Shown piece after piece: positions 52,772-61,625 of a stretch of DNA of 64,000 bases; the stretch's first letter is position 1, and each line of letters starts with the position of its first letter. The notes beneath the pieces were generated by a model. It was given only the letters and a program-made list of their open reading frames with translations. It ran no database searches and was not told where the DNA came from. The stretch is taken from contig NC_015761.1 in the NCBI RefSeq assembly GCF_000252995.1, positions 1,364,001 through 1,428,000 of the forward strand, read 5' to 3'. The position numbers and the translations under genes are program-made. The stretch is from Salmonella bongori NCTC 12419. GTDB lineage: Bacteria > Pseudomonadota > Gammaproteobacteria > Enterobacterales > Enterobacteriaceae.

Positions 52772-53947
52772 CTACAGCTTGTTATAAACTCGCGCTAAAC
52801 GGCCTGTACCGCTGGCGTTAACCGGAGATTCATCTGCGCCGATGAAGGCGGATTCTCCCGGCTTCAGTATCAGGCGTTGTTCGTCTTTACGTAATACCGC
52901 CTCACCCTCAACGCAGAACAGAATCGCCGCGCTGTGCTGGTCAATACTTGTCTCCTGAAGTGACAGGTCGTGCAGCGAGAAGGCAAAATCGTCAACCGGA
53001 ATCGGGAAGTCCAGCTCCGCGCCGCTTTTCACAGGAGTGGTTAGCAACTCGCGGGCTGGCTTAGGTTCGAACTTCACGTTTGCCACCAGTTCAGGGATAT
53101 CGATATATTTGGGGGTAAGACCGGCGCGCAGGACGTTATCGGAATTCGCCATCACCTCCAGCGCAACGCCCTGCAGATAAGCATGCGGTGTTTCAGCAAA
53201 CAAAAACATCGCCTCGCCGGGATTCAGTTTGACCACATTCAGCAGTAAAGGAGAGAAAAGCCCGCTGTCGTCAGGATAGTACTCTGAAATCACGCGGATC
53301 GTTTGCCACGGTTCGCCCTGTTGGCTGTTAAGCGCTGCTTTGAGTACGGCTAACGCGCGGGATTTTTCCTCACCTTGCATATTCAGCAGGCTGGCGAAAA
53401 GCTGGCTCAGTCGTTCGGCATCCGGCGCTTGTAAAAAATGAGCGATGGCAGAATGCGCCCCCGCGATAGGTTGCAGTAAAGAAACAATGTCAGAAAATTC
53501 ACGAAACGCATTCATCGCCAGAAAGGGAGTCAGGGCAAAAACCAGCTCCGGCTTATGATTGGGGTCTTTATAGTTCCGCTCGGCAGCATCCATGGGTATA
53601 CCTGCCGCATTTTCTTTAGCAAAACCGACTTCAGAGTTGCGCTTATTGGGATGGACCTGAATAGAGAGCGGCTGCGCGGCGCATAGCACTTTAAACAGAA
53701 ACGGCAATTCGCCGAAACGCCTGGCTACAGCATCGCCCAGTAGCGCGGTTTTATTATTTTCGATGATATCGCGCAGAGAGACGGTTTCGCCGTCGGCGCT
53801 GGTAATGCGCGAGCTGCTCTTCGGGTGAGCGCCCATCCAGAGTTCGGCCATTGGCTGCTGCTGCGGATTTTCAATGCCATAAAGTTCCGTTAACGCAGTT
53901 TTACTTCCCCAGGCATAGTTTTGCACTGAGTTAATGAGTTTTTGCAT
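52772..53947 (-). CDS. manA: Mannose-6-phosphate isomerase
   Basis: 391 residues from ATG 53947 (MQKLINSVQNYAWGSKTALT), E. coli length; an in-frame ATG six codons earlier is less likely. Type I zinc isomerase interconverting mannose-6-P and fructose-6-P, feeding GDP-mannose synthesis and mannose use. Zinc ligands in SIQVHPNKRNSE (about 95-106) and DPNHKPELVFAL (Glu and His), and catalytic Arg later in the cupin domain. It is divergent from fumA across about 200 bases. Confidence 0.97.
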   Translation of the reverse strand: MQKLINSVQNYAWGSKTALTELYGIENPQQQPMAELWMGAHPKSSSRITSADGETVSLRDIIENNKTALLGDAVARRFGELPFLFKVLCAAQPLSIQVHPNKRNSEVGFAKENAAGIPMDAAERNYKDPNHKPELVFALTPFLAMNAFREFSDIVSLLQPIAGAHSAIAHFLQAPDAERLSQLFASLLNMQGEEKSRALAVLKAALNSQQGEPWQTIRVISEYYPDDSGLFSPLLLNVVKLNPGEAMFLFAETPHAYLQGVALEVMANSDNVLRAGLTPKYIDIPELVANVKFEPKPARELLTTPVKSGAELDFPIPVDDFAFSLHDLSLQETSIDQHSAAILFCVEGEAVLRKDEQRLILKPGESAFIGADESPVNASGTGRLARVYNKL

Positions 53948-54146
53948 TATCAAGCCCTGTTTCAATGTGGAAATGAATAGGGGTATTAAACCAAGAAACC
54001 CGGCTGAAGTAACCTCCGGGCGTAAAAAGTCGTACTTGTCTCAGTTTTTGTTAAAAAATTGTGTAGGATAGTGTAACTCGCTTTTAGTCGGGCAATGGAA
54101 ATACCTGCCCAGAAAATAACCATACCGAGCGGTAAGTGAGAGTACA

Positions 54147-55793
54147 ATGTCAAACAAACCCTTCTTTTATCAGGATCCTTTTCCTCTTAAAAAGGATGAT
54201 ACCGAATACTATTTATTAACCCGCGAACATGTTTCCATCGCCGAATTTGAAGGACAAGAGATCCTGAAAGTTGCGCCGGAAGCGTTAACGTTGCTGGCGC
54301 GTCAGGCCTTCCACGATGCGTCTTTTATGCTGCGTCCGGCGCATCAGCAGCAGGTGGCGGATATCCTGCACGATCCGCAGGCCAGTGAAAACGACAAATA
54401 TGTTGCGCTGCAATTCCTGCGAAATTCCGATATCGCGGCGAAGGGCGTATTGCCTACTTGCCAGGACACCGGTACAGCCATTATTGTCGGTAAAAAAGGC
54501 CAACGGGTGTGGACGGGAGGAGGAGATGAAGCCGCGCTGGCTCGCGGCGTGTATAACACCTATATCGAAGACAATCTGCGCTATTCGCAAAACGCGGCGC
54601 TGGATATGTATAAAGAGGTTAATACCGGCACCAACCTGCCGGCGCAGATCGACCTCTACAGCGTCGATGGCGACGAATATAAATTCCTCTGTATCGCCAA
54701 AGGCGGCGGATCGGCGAATAAAACCTACCTGTATCAGGAAACCAAAGCGCTACTGACGCCGGGTAAACTCAAAAACTATCTCGTCGACAAGATGCGTACG
54801 CTGGGAACTGCCGCCTGCCCGCCGTATCACATCGCGTTTGTGATTGGCGGTACCTCAGCAGAAGCCAACCTGAAAACGGTGAAGCTCGCCTCGGCAAAAT
54901 ACTACGATGCGCTGCCAACCGAAGGAAACGAGCACGGGCAAGCGTTCCGGGATGTTGAGCTGGAAAACGAATTGTTGCTTGAGGCGCAAAATCTTGGTTT
55001 AGGTGCGCAGTTTGGCGGCAAATATTTCGCTCATGATATTCGTGTTATCCGTCTGCCGCGCCACGGGGCATCGTGTCCGGTTGGCATGGGCGTCTCCTGT
55101 TCTGCGGATCGGAACATCAAAGCCAAAATCAACCGCGAAGGGATCTGGATTGAGAAGCTGGAGCGTAATCCCGGTCAATATATCCCGGAAGCGCTGCGTC
55201 AGGCAGGAGAGGGCGAAGCGGTACGTGTCGACCTTAACCGTCCCATGAGCGAGATTCTGCAACAGCTTTCGCAATATCCTGTATCGACGCGTCTGTCGCT
55301 GAACGGCACGATCATTGTGGGGCGTGACATTGCGCACGCTAAACTGAAAGAGCGGATGGACAGAGGCGAAGGCTTGCCGCAGTACATTAAAGATCATCCC
55401 ATCTATTATGCAGGGCCGGCAAAAACGCCAGAAGGTTATGCCTCCGGGTCGCTTGGACCTACGACCGCAGGGCGGATGGACTCGTATGTGGATCAGCTCC
55501 AGTCGCAGGGCGGCAGTATGATTATGCTCGCGAAAGGCAACCGCAGCCAGCAAGTGACCGATGCCTGTAAGAAACATGGCGGCTTCTATCTGGGTAGTAT
55601 CGGCGGCCCGGCAGCCGTTCTGGCGCAGGGCAGCATCAAGCGCCTGGAGTGTGTGGAATATCCTGAGTTGGGTATGGAAGCTATCTGGAAAATTGACGTG
55701 GAGGATTTTCCGGCCTTCATTCTGGTGGATGATAAAGGCAACGATTTTTTCCAGCAGATTCAGACATCACAGTGCGCACGCTGCGTTAAATAA
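54147..55793 (+). CDS. fumA: Class I fumarase FumA
   Basis: 548 residues, E. coli length. Iron-sulfur ([4Fe-4S]) fumarase of the TCA cycle, the main aerobic form. Cluster cysteines include Cys105 (LPTCQDTGTAIIVG), one in SCPVGMGVSCSADR, and one later in the C-terminal half. It is sensitive to superoxide, which gives sodB and fumC a functional link. fumC follows after 156 bases containing a hairpin and a REP unit. Confidence 0.97.
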   Translation: MSNKPFFYQDPFPLKKDDTEYYLLTREHVSIAEFEGQEILKVAPEALTLLARQAFHDASFMLRPAHQQQVADILHDPQASENDKYVALQFLRNSDIAAKGVLPTCQDTGTAIIVGKKGQRVWTGGGDEAALARGVYNTYIEDNLRYSQNAALDMYKEVNTGTNLPAQIDLYSVDGDEYKFLCIAKGGGSANKTYLYQETKALLTPGKLKNYLVDKMRTLGTAACPPYHIAFVIGGTSAEANLKTVKLASAKYYDALPTEGNEHGQAFRDVELENELLLEAQNLGLGAQFGGKYFAHDIRVIRLPRHGASCPVGMGVSCSADRNIKAKINREGIWIEKLERNPGQYIPEALRQAGEGEAVRVDLNRPMSEILQQLSQYPVSTRLSLNGTIIVGRDIAHAKLKERMDRGEGLPQYIKDHPIYYAGPAKTPEGYASGSLGPTTAGRMDSYVDQLQSQGGSMIMLAKGNRSQQVTDACKKHGGFYLGSIGGPAAVLAQGSIKRLECVEYPELGMEAIWKIDVEDFPAFILVDDKGNDFFQQIQTSQCARCVK

Positions 55794-55821
55794 TGTCGCC
55801 GCCTTTCGCGGCGGTGACATT
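55792..55821 (+). terminator. fumA 3' hairpin
   Basis: AATGTCGCCGCC (55792-55803) pairs with GGCGGTGACATT (55810-55821), 12 bp with one G-U pair, overlapping the fumA stop. No U-tract. Confidence 0.6.
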
Positions 55822-55827
55822 AAGCGG

Positions 55828-55856
55828 TTTCGCCGGATAGCGTCTTATCCGGCCTA
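55828..55856. repeat. REP element between fumA and fumC
   Basis: GCCGGATA (55832-55839) pairs with TATCCGGC (55846-55853). Confidence 0.75.
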
Positions 55857-55949
55857 TACCATTATAGGGTTATCGTTAATACTCATAAAACCGCAAACAC
55901 GTGGGCAATGTCGACACATGACCTAATCAACTTGCATAAGGAGAAGGTA

Positions 55950-57353
55950 ATGGTAACGGTACGCCGCGAGAAAGATTCGATGGGGGCGATTGAGGTCCCG
56001 GCAGATAAACTGTGGGGGGCGCAGACGCAACGTTCGCTGGAGCATTTTCGGATTTCCACGGAGAAAATGCCCGTTTCGCTCATTCACGCTCTGGCGTTGA
56101 CCAAGCGCGCCGCTGCGCAGGTCAACCAGGACTTAGGGTTGCTGGCAGCCGAAAAAGCCAGCGCGATTATCCAGTCGGCGGATGAAGTGCTGGCGGGAAA
56201 ACATGCTGATGAGTTTCCGCTGGCGATTTGGCAGACCGGGTCCGGTACGCAAAGCAACATGAATATGAATGAGGTGTTAGCGAACCGCGCCAGTGAAATT
56301 TTGGGCGGCGTCCGGGGTATGGAACGCAAGGTACATCCCAACGATGACGTCAACAAAAGCCAAAGCTCGAATGACGTCTTTCCGACCGCGATGCATGTGG
56401 CGGCGCTACTGGCATTACGCGAACACCTCATCCCACAATTATCTGCGCTAACGGAGACGCTGCGCGATAAATCCCACGCCTTCGCCGATATTGTCAAAAT
56501 TGGCCGTACTCATCTGCAGGACGCGACGCCACTCACCTTAGGCCAGGAGATTTCCGGTTGGGTAGCCATGCTGGAACATAACCTCAGACACATTGAGCAC
56601 AGTTTACCGCACGTCGCGGAACTGGCGCTCGGCGGAACTGCAGTGGGGACAGGGCTTAATACCCACCCGGAATATGCCCGGCGCGTCGCTCAGGAACTGG
56701 CGACGATTACCGCGGCGCCGTTTGTTACCGCCCCGAATAAATTCGAAGCGCTGGCGACCTGTGACGCGTTGGTACAGGCGCATGGCGCATTAAAAGGACT
56801 GGCGGCCTCGCTCATGAAAATCGCCAACGATGTTCGCTGGCTGGCATCCGGCCCGCGCTGCGGCATTGGTGAGATTGCTATCCCGGAGAATGAGCCGGGG
56901 AGTTCTATTATGCCAGGCAAAGTGAACCCGACCCAGTGCGAAGCGCTAACGATGCTGTGTTGCCAGGTAATGGGGAACGATGTCGCGATCAATATGGGGG
57001 GGGCATCGGGCAACTTTGAGCTCAACGTGTATCGCCCGATGATCATTCATAATTTTCTGCAAACGGTGCGCCTGTTGGCTGATGGCATGGAAAGTTTCAA
57101 TAAACACTGTGCGTCAGGGATCGAGCCAAACCGTGAGCGTATTGCGCAGTTACTGAATGAGTCGCTGATGCTGGTTACTGCACTCAATACGCATATCGGT
57201 TACGATAAAGCGGCAGAGATTGCGAAAAAAGCGCATAAAGAAGGGTTGACGCTGAAAGCCTCAGCCCTGGCATTAGGGTATCTTACTGACGCCGAGTTTG
57301 ACGCCTGGGTACGTCCGGAGCAGATGGTTGGCAGTATGACGCCGGGACGTTAA
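55950..57353 (+). CDS. fumC: Class II fumarase FumC
   Basis: 467 residues from ATG 55950 (MVTVRREKDSMGAIEVPADK), E. coli length; an in-frame ATG 14 codons earlier is rejected because AAGGAGAAGG lies just before 55950. Stable, iron-free tetrameric fumarase induced by SoxRS when FumA is inactivated. Signatures: TGSGTQSNMNMNEV (about 98-111) and GSSIMPGKVNPTQCEA (about 317-332). Its stop overlaps the tus stop tail to tail by four bases. Confidence 0.97.
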   Translation: MVTVRREKDSMGAIEVPADKLWGAQTQRSLEHFRISTEKMPVSLIHALALTKRAAAQVNQDLGLLAAEKASAIIQSADEVLAGKHADEFPLAIWQTGSGTQSNMNMNEVLANRASEILGGVRGMERKVHPNDDVNKSQSSNDVFPTAMHVAALLALREHLIPQLSALTETLRDKSHAFADIVKIGRTHLQDATPLTLGQEISGWVAMLEHNLRHIEHSLPHVAELALGGTAVGTGLNTHPEYARRVAQELATITAAPFVTAPNKFEALATCDALVQAHGALKGLAASLMKIANDVRWLASGPRCGIGEIAIPENEPGSSIMPGKVNPTQCEALTMLCCQVMGNDVAINMGGASGNFELNVYRPMIIHNFLQTVRLLADGMESFNKHCASGIEPNRERIAQLLNESLMLVTALNTHIGYDKAAEIAKKAHKEGLTLKASALALGYLTDAEFDAWVRPEQMVGSMTPGR

Positions 57354-58279
57354 TCCGCCACATACAGGTGCAGCCGTGGGATAATCAGTCGCAGCGGCTG
57401 TGCCTGTGGTTTAAAACGGTGCTGAATATTATCTGCGTCATAATTTTCCAGCCCGCCAATATCCGGCACGCCTGCGCCATTATCAGTATTGATGAGCGCA
57501 ATAATCGGCGTGGGGCAGGCGTGTTGCACCTGTTTCTGCTGACCTTTATACCAGATGCGGGCGATAGGCTGTACTTTCACCGGGCGCTTAATCTTGAGTT
57601 TAGCCTGCTGCGGTAACGCGGCGATATCCTGATATTCCCGTTCCAGTTTGCTTTGCCACTGCTCACGCGTCCACGGCGGTACGCTACGCGGTGACGCGAG
57701 GCTTTTTTTCAACTGAGCCAGAACTTCATCCCGGCTCAGATTCTTAATAATATGTTTATTTGCCCAACCGAAACGTATAGTGGCTGGGTTATTAATCAGC
57801 GTCAGTGTGCGGTAAGCGTTCAGTGTAATTAAGCCGGGTAGATGCCGGTGTACCCACTCAAAACGCGCCGCCGAAGGGAGACCGGACTCTACCGTCACCA
57901 ACTGCTCGAAGGCGGTTTTCAACTGGTTAATGCGCTGCACCTGGCTCTCCAGATCTGCCTGCGTGGCATTATTCACCTGATAACACATAACGCCGGGCAG
58001 GCGAACGGCAGCTTTACTGCTGCGGTTTTCGGACTGCTGTTGAATAAATAAATGGCGATAGTGACGCAACGTCAGCGCTTCGGCCTCTTTCCCCAGATGT
58101 TGCGTTACCTCGATAGTGTCCAGCGGCGCATGTTCCGCCTCTTTGGTTATCTGAGGTAGTGAAAAAACACGGGCGATGAGCAGTGAATGCTGTTGTAGAT
58201 TATCTGTCAGCGCCGCCAGGTGTTGTTCTATCTGGCGAAAAGTACCGTTCAGGCGTTCAACGAGATCGTAGCGGGACAT
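57350..58279 (-). CDS. tus: Replication terminator protein Tus
   Basis: 309 residues from ATG 58279 (MSRYDLVERLNGTFRQIEQH), exactly E. coli length; the open frame runs on 18 codons through the Ter site and is not used. Monomeric protein that binds Ter sites and stops replication forks from one side by trapping the DnaB helicase. The DNA-contact beta strands (KLKIKRPVKVQPIARIWYKG, about 225-245) are almost unchanged. A Ter site directly upstream allows autorepression. Confidence 0.97.
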   Translation of the reverse strand: MSRYDLVERLNGTFRQIEQHLAALTDNLQQHSLLIARVFSLPQITKEAEHAPLDTIEVTQHLGKEAEALTLRHYRHLFIQQQSENRSSKAAVRLPGVMCYQVNNATQADLESQVQRINQLKTAFEQLVTVESGLPSAARFEWVHRHLPGLITLNAYRTLTLINNPATIRFGWANKHIIKNLSRDEVLAQLKKSLASPRSVPPWTREQWQSKLEREYQDIAALPQQAKLKIKRPVKVQPIARIWYKGQQKQVQHACPTPIIALINTDNGAGVPDIGGLENYDADNIQHRFKPQAQPLRLIIPRLHLYVAD

Positions 58280-58289
58280 TATAATGCTC

Positions 58290-58312
58290 ATTTTAGTTAC
58301 AACATACTTTAT
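58290..58312 (-). other. TerB-type replication terminus site
   Basis: The minus strand reads ATAAAGTATGTTGTAACTAA and then AAT, matching E. coli TerB at 20 of 23 positions with the core GTATGTTGTAACTA intact. It lies 11 bases before the tus start. By the known polarity, forks moving from high to low coordinates here are blocked. Confidence 0.93.
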
Positions 58313-58353
58313 GTATAGCATACTTTCCGCCACTTAACCATCGTGCAAAAAAG

Positions 58354-59655
58354 TCAGGCAGGCGTTATGTCGGGGATCGCGTGCCAGACCGGCCAGTGAA
58401 AGCTAAATTTTGCGCCGCCCAGTTCGCTATCGTCACAGGCGATGCTACCGCCCATTGCCAGCGCGATAGAGTGTACGATGGCGAGCCCAAGCCCACAGCC
58501 GCCTGTCGCGCGATCCCTGCTGGGGTCAAGTCTGACAAAAGGTTCAAATACGCGTTCGCGCGCCTCTGCTTCAATGCCGGGACCATCATCCTCGACGATT
58601 AGCACTGCCTGACTGCCGTCGAGTAGCAGACTGACCTGAACGGTGGTACGACTGTAGCGCAACGCATTATTCAGCAGGTTATCCAGCACTCGCGCCATCA
58701 AACGCATATCCAGCGCGCCATAATCACCTGATGCGCAGGCGTGAAGATTGACTGTGCGTTCCGGATTCACACTTTGCACATCCTGCACATGCGTGCTTAA
58801 CCAGGCGGGGAAATCCGGGTGAGTCAGCATCAGTTCATTTTGTGGTCTGTCAAGGCGCGCATAGGTAAGCAACTCTTCAATCAGTGCTTCCAGCTGGCCA
58901 ATATCACGGTTGAGCGCCTGTGATTCCGCGGGTGTCAGATTTTCGCTCATTTCAAGCCGGTAGCGTAAACGTACCAGCGGCGTACGAAGTTCGTGGGCGA
59001 TACCGTCAATCAGCTGTTTTTTACTGGCGATCAGAGCGTTAATATTATCCGCCATCTGGTTGAATGCCACACCCAGACGTTCGAAGCTGGAACCACTGTC
59101 AAAATGCAGACGCTCATTTAAATGGCCTTCACCAAAGCGCTGTGCGGCGGATTCTAGCCTGAGCATTTCTTGCCAGTGTGGGCGCATCCAGATAAAAACA
59201 GGAAAGGCGAGTGAAAAGGCAATGAGCGCCATTAAGGCGATATCCAGCAGCCGCATTTGATGCAGGAAATAGAGATAAGGAACCGGGCCGACCGCCAGGA
59301 CGTAATGGCTGCGCGGGATACGCTGAATAAAAGTATATTGATTGTCAAGCGCGACAATATCGCCTTCGCGCAGTCGCTGTGTGGTGGCGGTATCAAGTTT
59401 ATAGTGATTGAGCGCTTCAACGCGTAAATCGAAAGAAAGGTTCAGATCCATTTCTTTCAACGTTTTCCCCCATTCACGCGGCGGAATTTCCCGCAGTTCG
59501 CTGCGCATCAGATAGAGCGAGCTTTTCATCAGATCGTCAAGCGATTGTCTGCCCGCGCGTTCGGCGGTGAATTTGTACACCAGCCCGACCAATAATGTCA
59601 TGACCAGAAAACAGACGAACAGCAAAAGATAAAACTGCACAAACAGCTTTTTCAT
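58354..59655 (-). CDS. rstB: Sensor histidine kinase RstB
   Basis: 433 residues from ATG 59655, E. coli length. Two membrane helices (about 7-27 and 137-157) flank a periplasmic sensor domain; then HAMP, HisKA with the phospho-His in IDGIAHELRTPLVRL (about 240-254), and HATPase with NNALRY, VEDDGPGI and GLGLAIV. Partner of response regulator RstA and part of the PhoP regulon in related bacteria. In this genome it is separated from rstA by two genes and a terminator, so it must rely on its own promoter or read-through. Confidence 0.97.
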   Translation of the reverse strand: MKKLFVQFYLLLFVCFLVMTLLVGLVYKFTAERAGRQSLDDLMKSSLYLMRSELREIPPREWGKTLKEMDLNLSFDLRVEALNHYKLDTATTQRLREGDIVALDNQYTFIQRIPRSHYVLAVGPVPYLYFLHQMRLLDIALMALIAFSLAFPVFIWMRPHWQEMLRLESAAQRFGEGHLNERLHFDSGSSFERLGVAFNQMADNINALIASKKQLIDGIAHELRTPLVRLRYRLEMSENLTPAESQALNRDIGQLEALIEELLTYARLDRPQNELMLTHPDFPAWLSTHVQDVQSVNPERTVNLHACASGDYGALDMRLMARVLDNLLNNALRYSRTTVQVSLLLDGSQAVLIVEDDGPGIEAEARERVFEPFVRLDPSRDRATGGCGLGLAIVHSIALAMGGSIACDDSELGGAKFSFHWPVWHAIPDITPA

Positions 59656-59710
59656 CAAAACCCACCGGATATCAATATATTAACTCTATCGCGGCGTTGG
59701 CGGAAAAGGT

Positions 59711-59735
59711 AACCCACCAGCGGCGCTGGTGGGTT
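59711..59735 (-). terminator. Terminator after the amidohydrolase gene
   Basis: Perfect 11-bp stem AACCCACCAGC/GCTGGTGGGTT with 3-base loop, followed on the minus strand by ACCTTTTCC. It lies upstream of rstB and should separate the two transcripts. Confidence 0.85.
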
Positions 59736-59766
59736 ATAAAAGCAGGCTTTGCGTCAACTGACAACC

Positions 59767-61467
59767 TCATTGTCCGGCTTTAAGCTCCGGACTTTCGTGG
59801 ACAATGCGTCCATCAACAAGCGTCAAAACAGCGCGGATGGTATCAATTCTGTCTTCCGGCATCGTCATAAATGGCTGATTGAGTACCGCCAGATCGGCCT
59901 GTTTTCCGACGCTAAGCTGCCCCCGGTTTTGTTCGGCAAAGGCGAGCCAGGCGGCATGACGTGTATATAACGTTAGCGCTTCCAGACGTGTGAGACGCTC
60001 GCTGGCGGGTTTTCGTACGGAACCGCCTGACGCTATACCGGTGATATGATATTCGATAGCGTGCCAAATGCCGGCAATGCCAATACGTGTCGAATCGGTG
60101 CCGCCAGCCACGACAAGCCCTTTATCCAGCGCCAGTCGAACCGGCGGCGAACTGTCCGTCGTGCCGGGCGGGTTGGCGTCACGAATGGCAAGCCCCTCAA
60201 AGTAAGGACCCATTTGCACAGTGTATGCCAGGCCCAGCTTGCGCATTCGTTCAAGTGTCTGTGGCGAACCGGTATTCAGATGCGCAATAGACCAGCGGAG
60301 AGGGCGCAGATCGTACTGCTGCGCTACCTGCTCAAAAATCGTCAATATTGCGTCGGCGCTGTCATTGGTATAGGCGTGGATCTCAAGCGGTATTCCCCGT
60401 TTTGCCGCAAACGTCGCGACCTGGCGAAGCGCGGTTTTGTCCTGCTCTGAGGAAGAAAATCCTGGGGCCATCCGCACGCCGTCATTCATTCCGGCCACCA
60501 GGCTTTCCCCCAGGCCAAGAAAAGCCAGTTGCCCATCATCGGCACGCGCCGGGCGAAAGGCCATGAGGTCGCTGAACCACTGCGCTTCATGACCTTTCGC
60601 TTCCGGCTGTACCGGAATACGGTACCCTACGCGCAGCGGTAAATCCCCCTGGTTTCGCATGGCAAATAAAGGCTCATAAGCGGCGGCAGGCCCGGCAGAG
60701 GGGTCAATGATGCCGGTCACGCCGCGAGCGTTCATATCAGCGAAAAATTGCCGCAGACCGCCCTCGCGATCGGCGTTACTACTTATGCTGGCAAAAAGCT
60801 GATTGAACGCGGCGATGTCACCAAATAATTTCCCCGTGGCGCTACCTTTTGCGTCGCGCTCTACGCGGATTCCCGCTAAATCAGGAGGTGGGGCGGCGTT
60901 AAGGCCAAGTACGTCTATGCCGCGTTGATTCACCAACGCATAGTCGTAAAGATACTGAATATAAGCCGGATGATCGGGAAGGGCGTGGCTCAGTTCGGCT
61001 ACCGTCGGCGCCCGGTTTTCTGCAAATTGCGCTGGTATCCACGATCCCACCACGGCGACCCATTGATCGTGGGGCCGACGGTTAGCGTCGGCGCGTAATT
61101 TATCCAACGCGTCTTTAAGCGAAGGGCTGTCGTACCAGTAAGTTTCGAATGTCCAGGTTTGTCCGCCGCGAATGGCGTGGATGTGGGTATCAGTCAGGCC
61201 GGGTATCACGGTTTTACCCTGTAAATCGATGATACGGGTATGGTTGCCGTGCCATTCATCTGTCGCCGCATCATCGCCAATCGCCACAATCCGCGAGCCG
61301 GAAATTGCCAGGGCGCTGGCCTGCGGCTGGGCATCATTAAGGGTGATGATATTTCCGTTATGTAAAATAATATCCGCTGCCGGGCGGGCAGCGGTGGCTG
61401 CGCCTGTGGCCGTGAGCAGAAAAAGGAAAACCGTTCTGGAAAACAGAGACGGGATGAGACGGGTCAT
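59767..61467 (-). CDS. Exported YtcJ-like amidohydrolase
   Basis: 566 residues from ATG 61467; an in-frame upstream ATG would spoil the signal peptide. Signal peptide about 1-27 (FLLTATGAATA). It belongs to the metal-dependent amidohydrolase superfamily, YtcJ-like branch: HNGNIITLND opening, metal-binding DTHIHAIRGG (about 94-103), a later His in WSIAHLNTGS and the catalytic Asp in VAGGTDSTR. The substrate is unknown. It probably acts in the periplasm, unusual for this mostly cytoplasmic family. It lies between porin and rstB genes, flanked by terminators on both sides. Confidence 0.9.
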   Translation of the reverse strand: MTRLIPSLFSRTVFLFLLTATGAATAARPAADIILHNGNIITLNDAQPQASALAISGSRIVAIGDDAATDEWHGNHTRIIDLQGKTVIPGLTDTHIHAIRGGQTWTFETYWYDSPSLKDALDKLRADANRRPHDQWVAVVGSWIPAQFAENRAPTVAELSHALPDHPAYIQYLYDYALVNQRGIDVLGLNAAPPPDLAGIRVERDAKGSATGKLFGDIAAFNQLFASISSNADREGGLRQFFADMNARGVTGIIDPSAGPAAAYEPLFAMRNQGDLPLRVGYRIPVQPEAKGHEAQWFSDLMAFRPARADDGQLAFLGLGESLVAGMNDGVRMAPGFSSSEQDKTALRQVATFAAKRGIPLEIHAYTNDSADAILTIFEQVAQQYDLRPLRWSIAHLNTGSPQTLERMRKLGLAYTVQMGPYFEGLAIRDANPPGTTDSSPPVRLALDKGLVVAGGTDSTRIGIAGIWHAIEYHITGIASGGSVRKPASERLTRLEALTLYTRHAAWLAFAEQNRGQLSVGKQADLAVLNQPFMTMPEDRIDTIRAVLTLVDGRIVHESPELKAGQ

Positions 61468-61583
61468 TGGTGTGTTCCTTCTGTCGGGCGGTAAGCAAAC
61501 GATAGAGAGTGAACAAGAATTGTTCAATCTGTACCCGGAGAACGGAGCGTTCTGTTTTTAGAACAGTAATGCTAAAAAAAGAA

Positions 61584-61606
61584 AAACCCGCCGTGAGGGC
61601 GGGTTT
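61584..61606 (-). terminator. Rho-independent terminator after the porin gene
   Basis: Stem AAACCCGCC/GGCGGGTTT with loop GTGAG, followed on the minus strand by TTCTTTTTTT, 19 bases after the porin stop. Confidence 0.92.
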
Positions 61607-61625
61607 GAGAATAATGAATGAAAGA

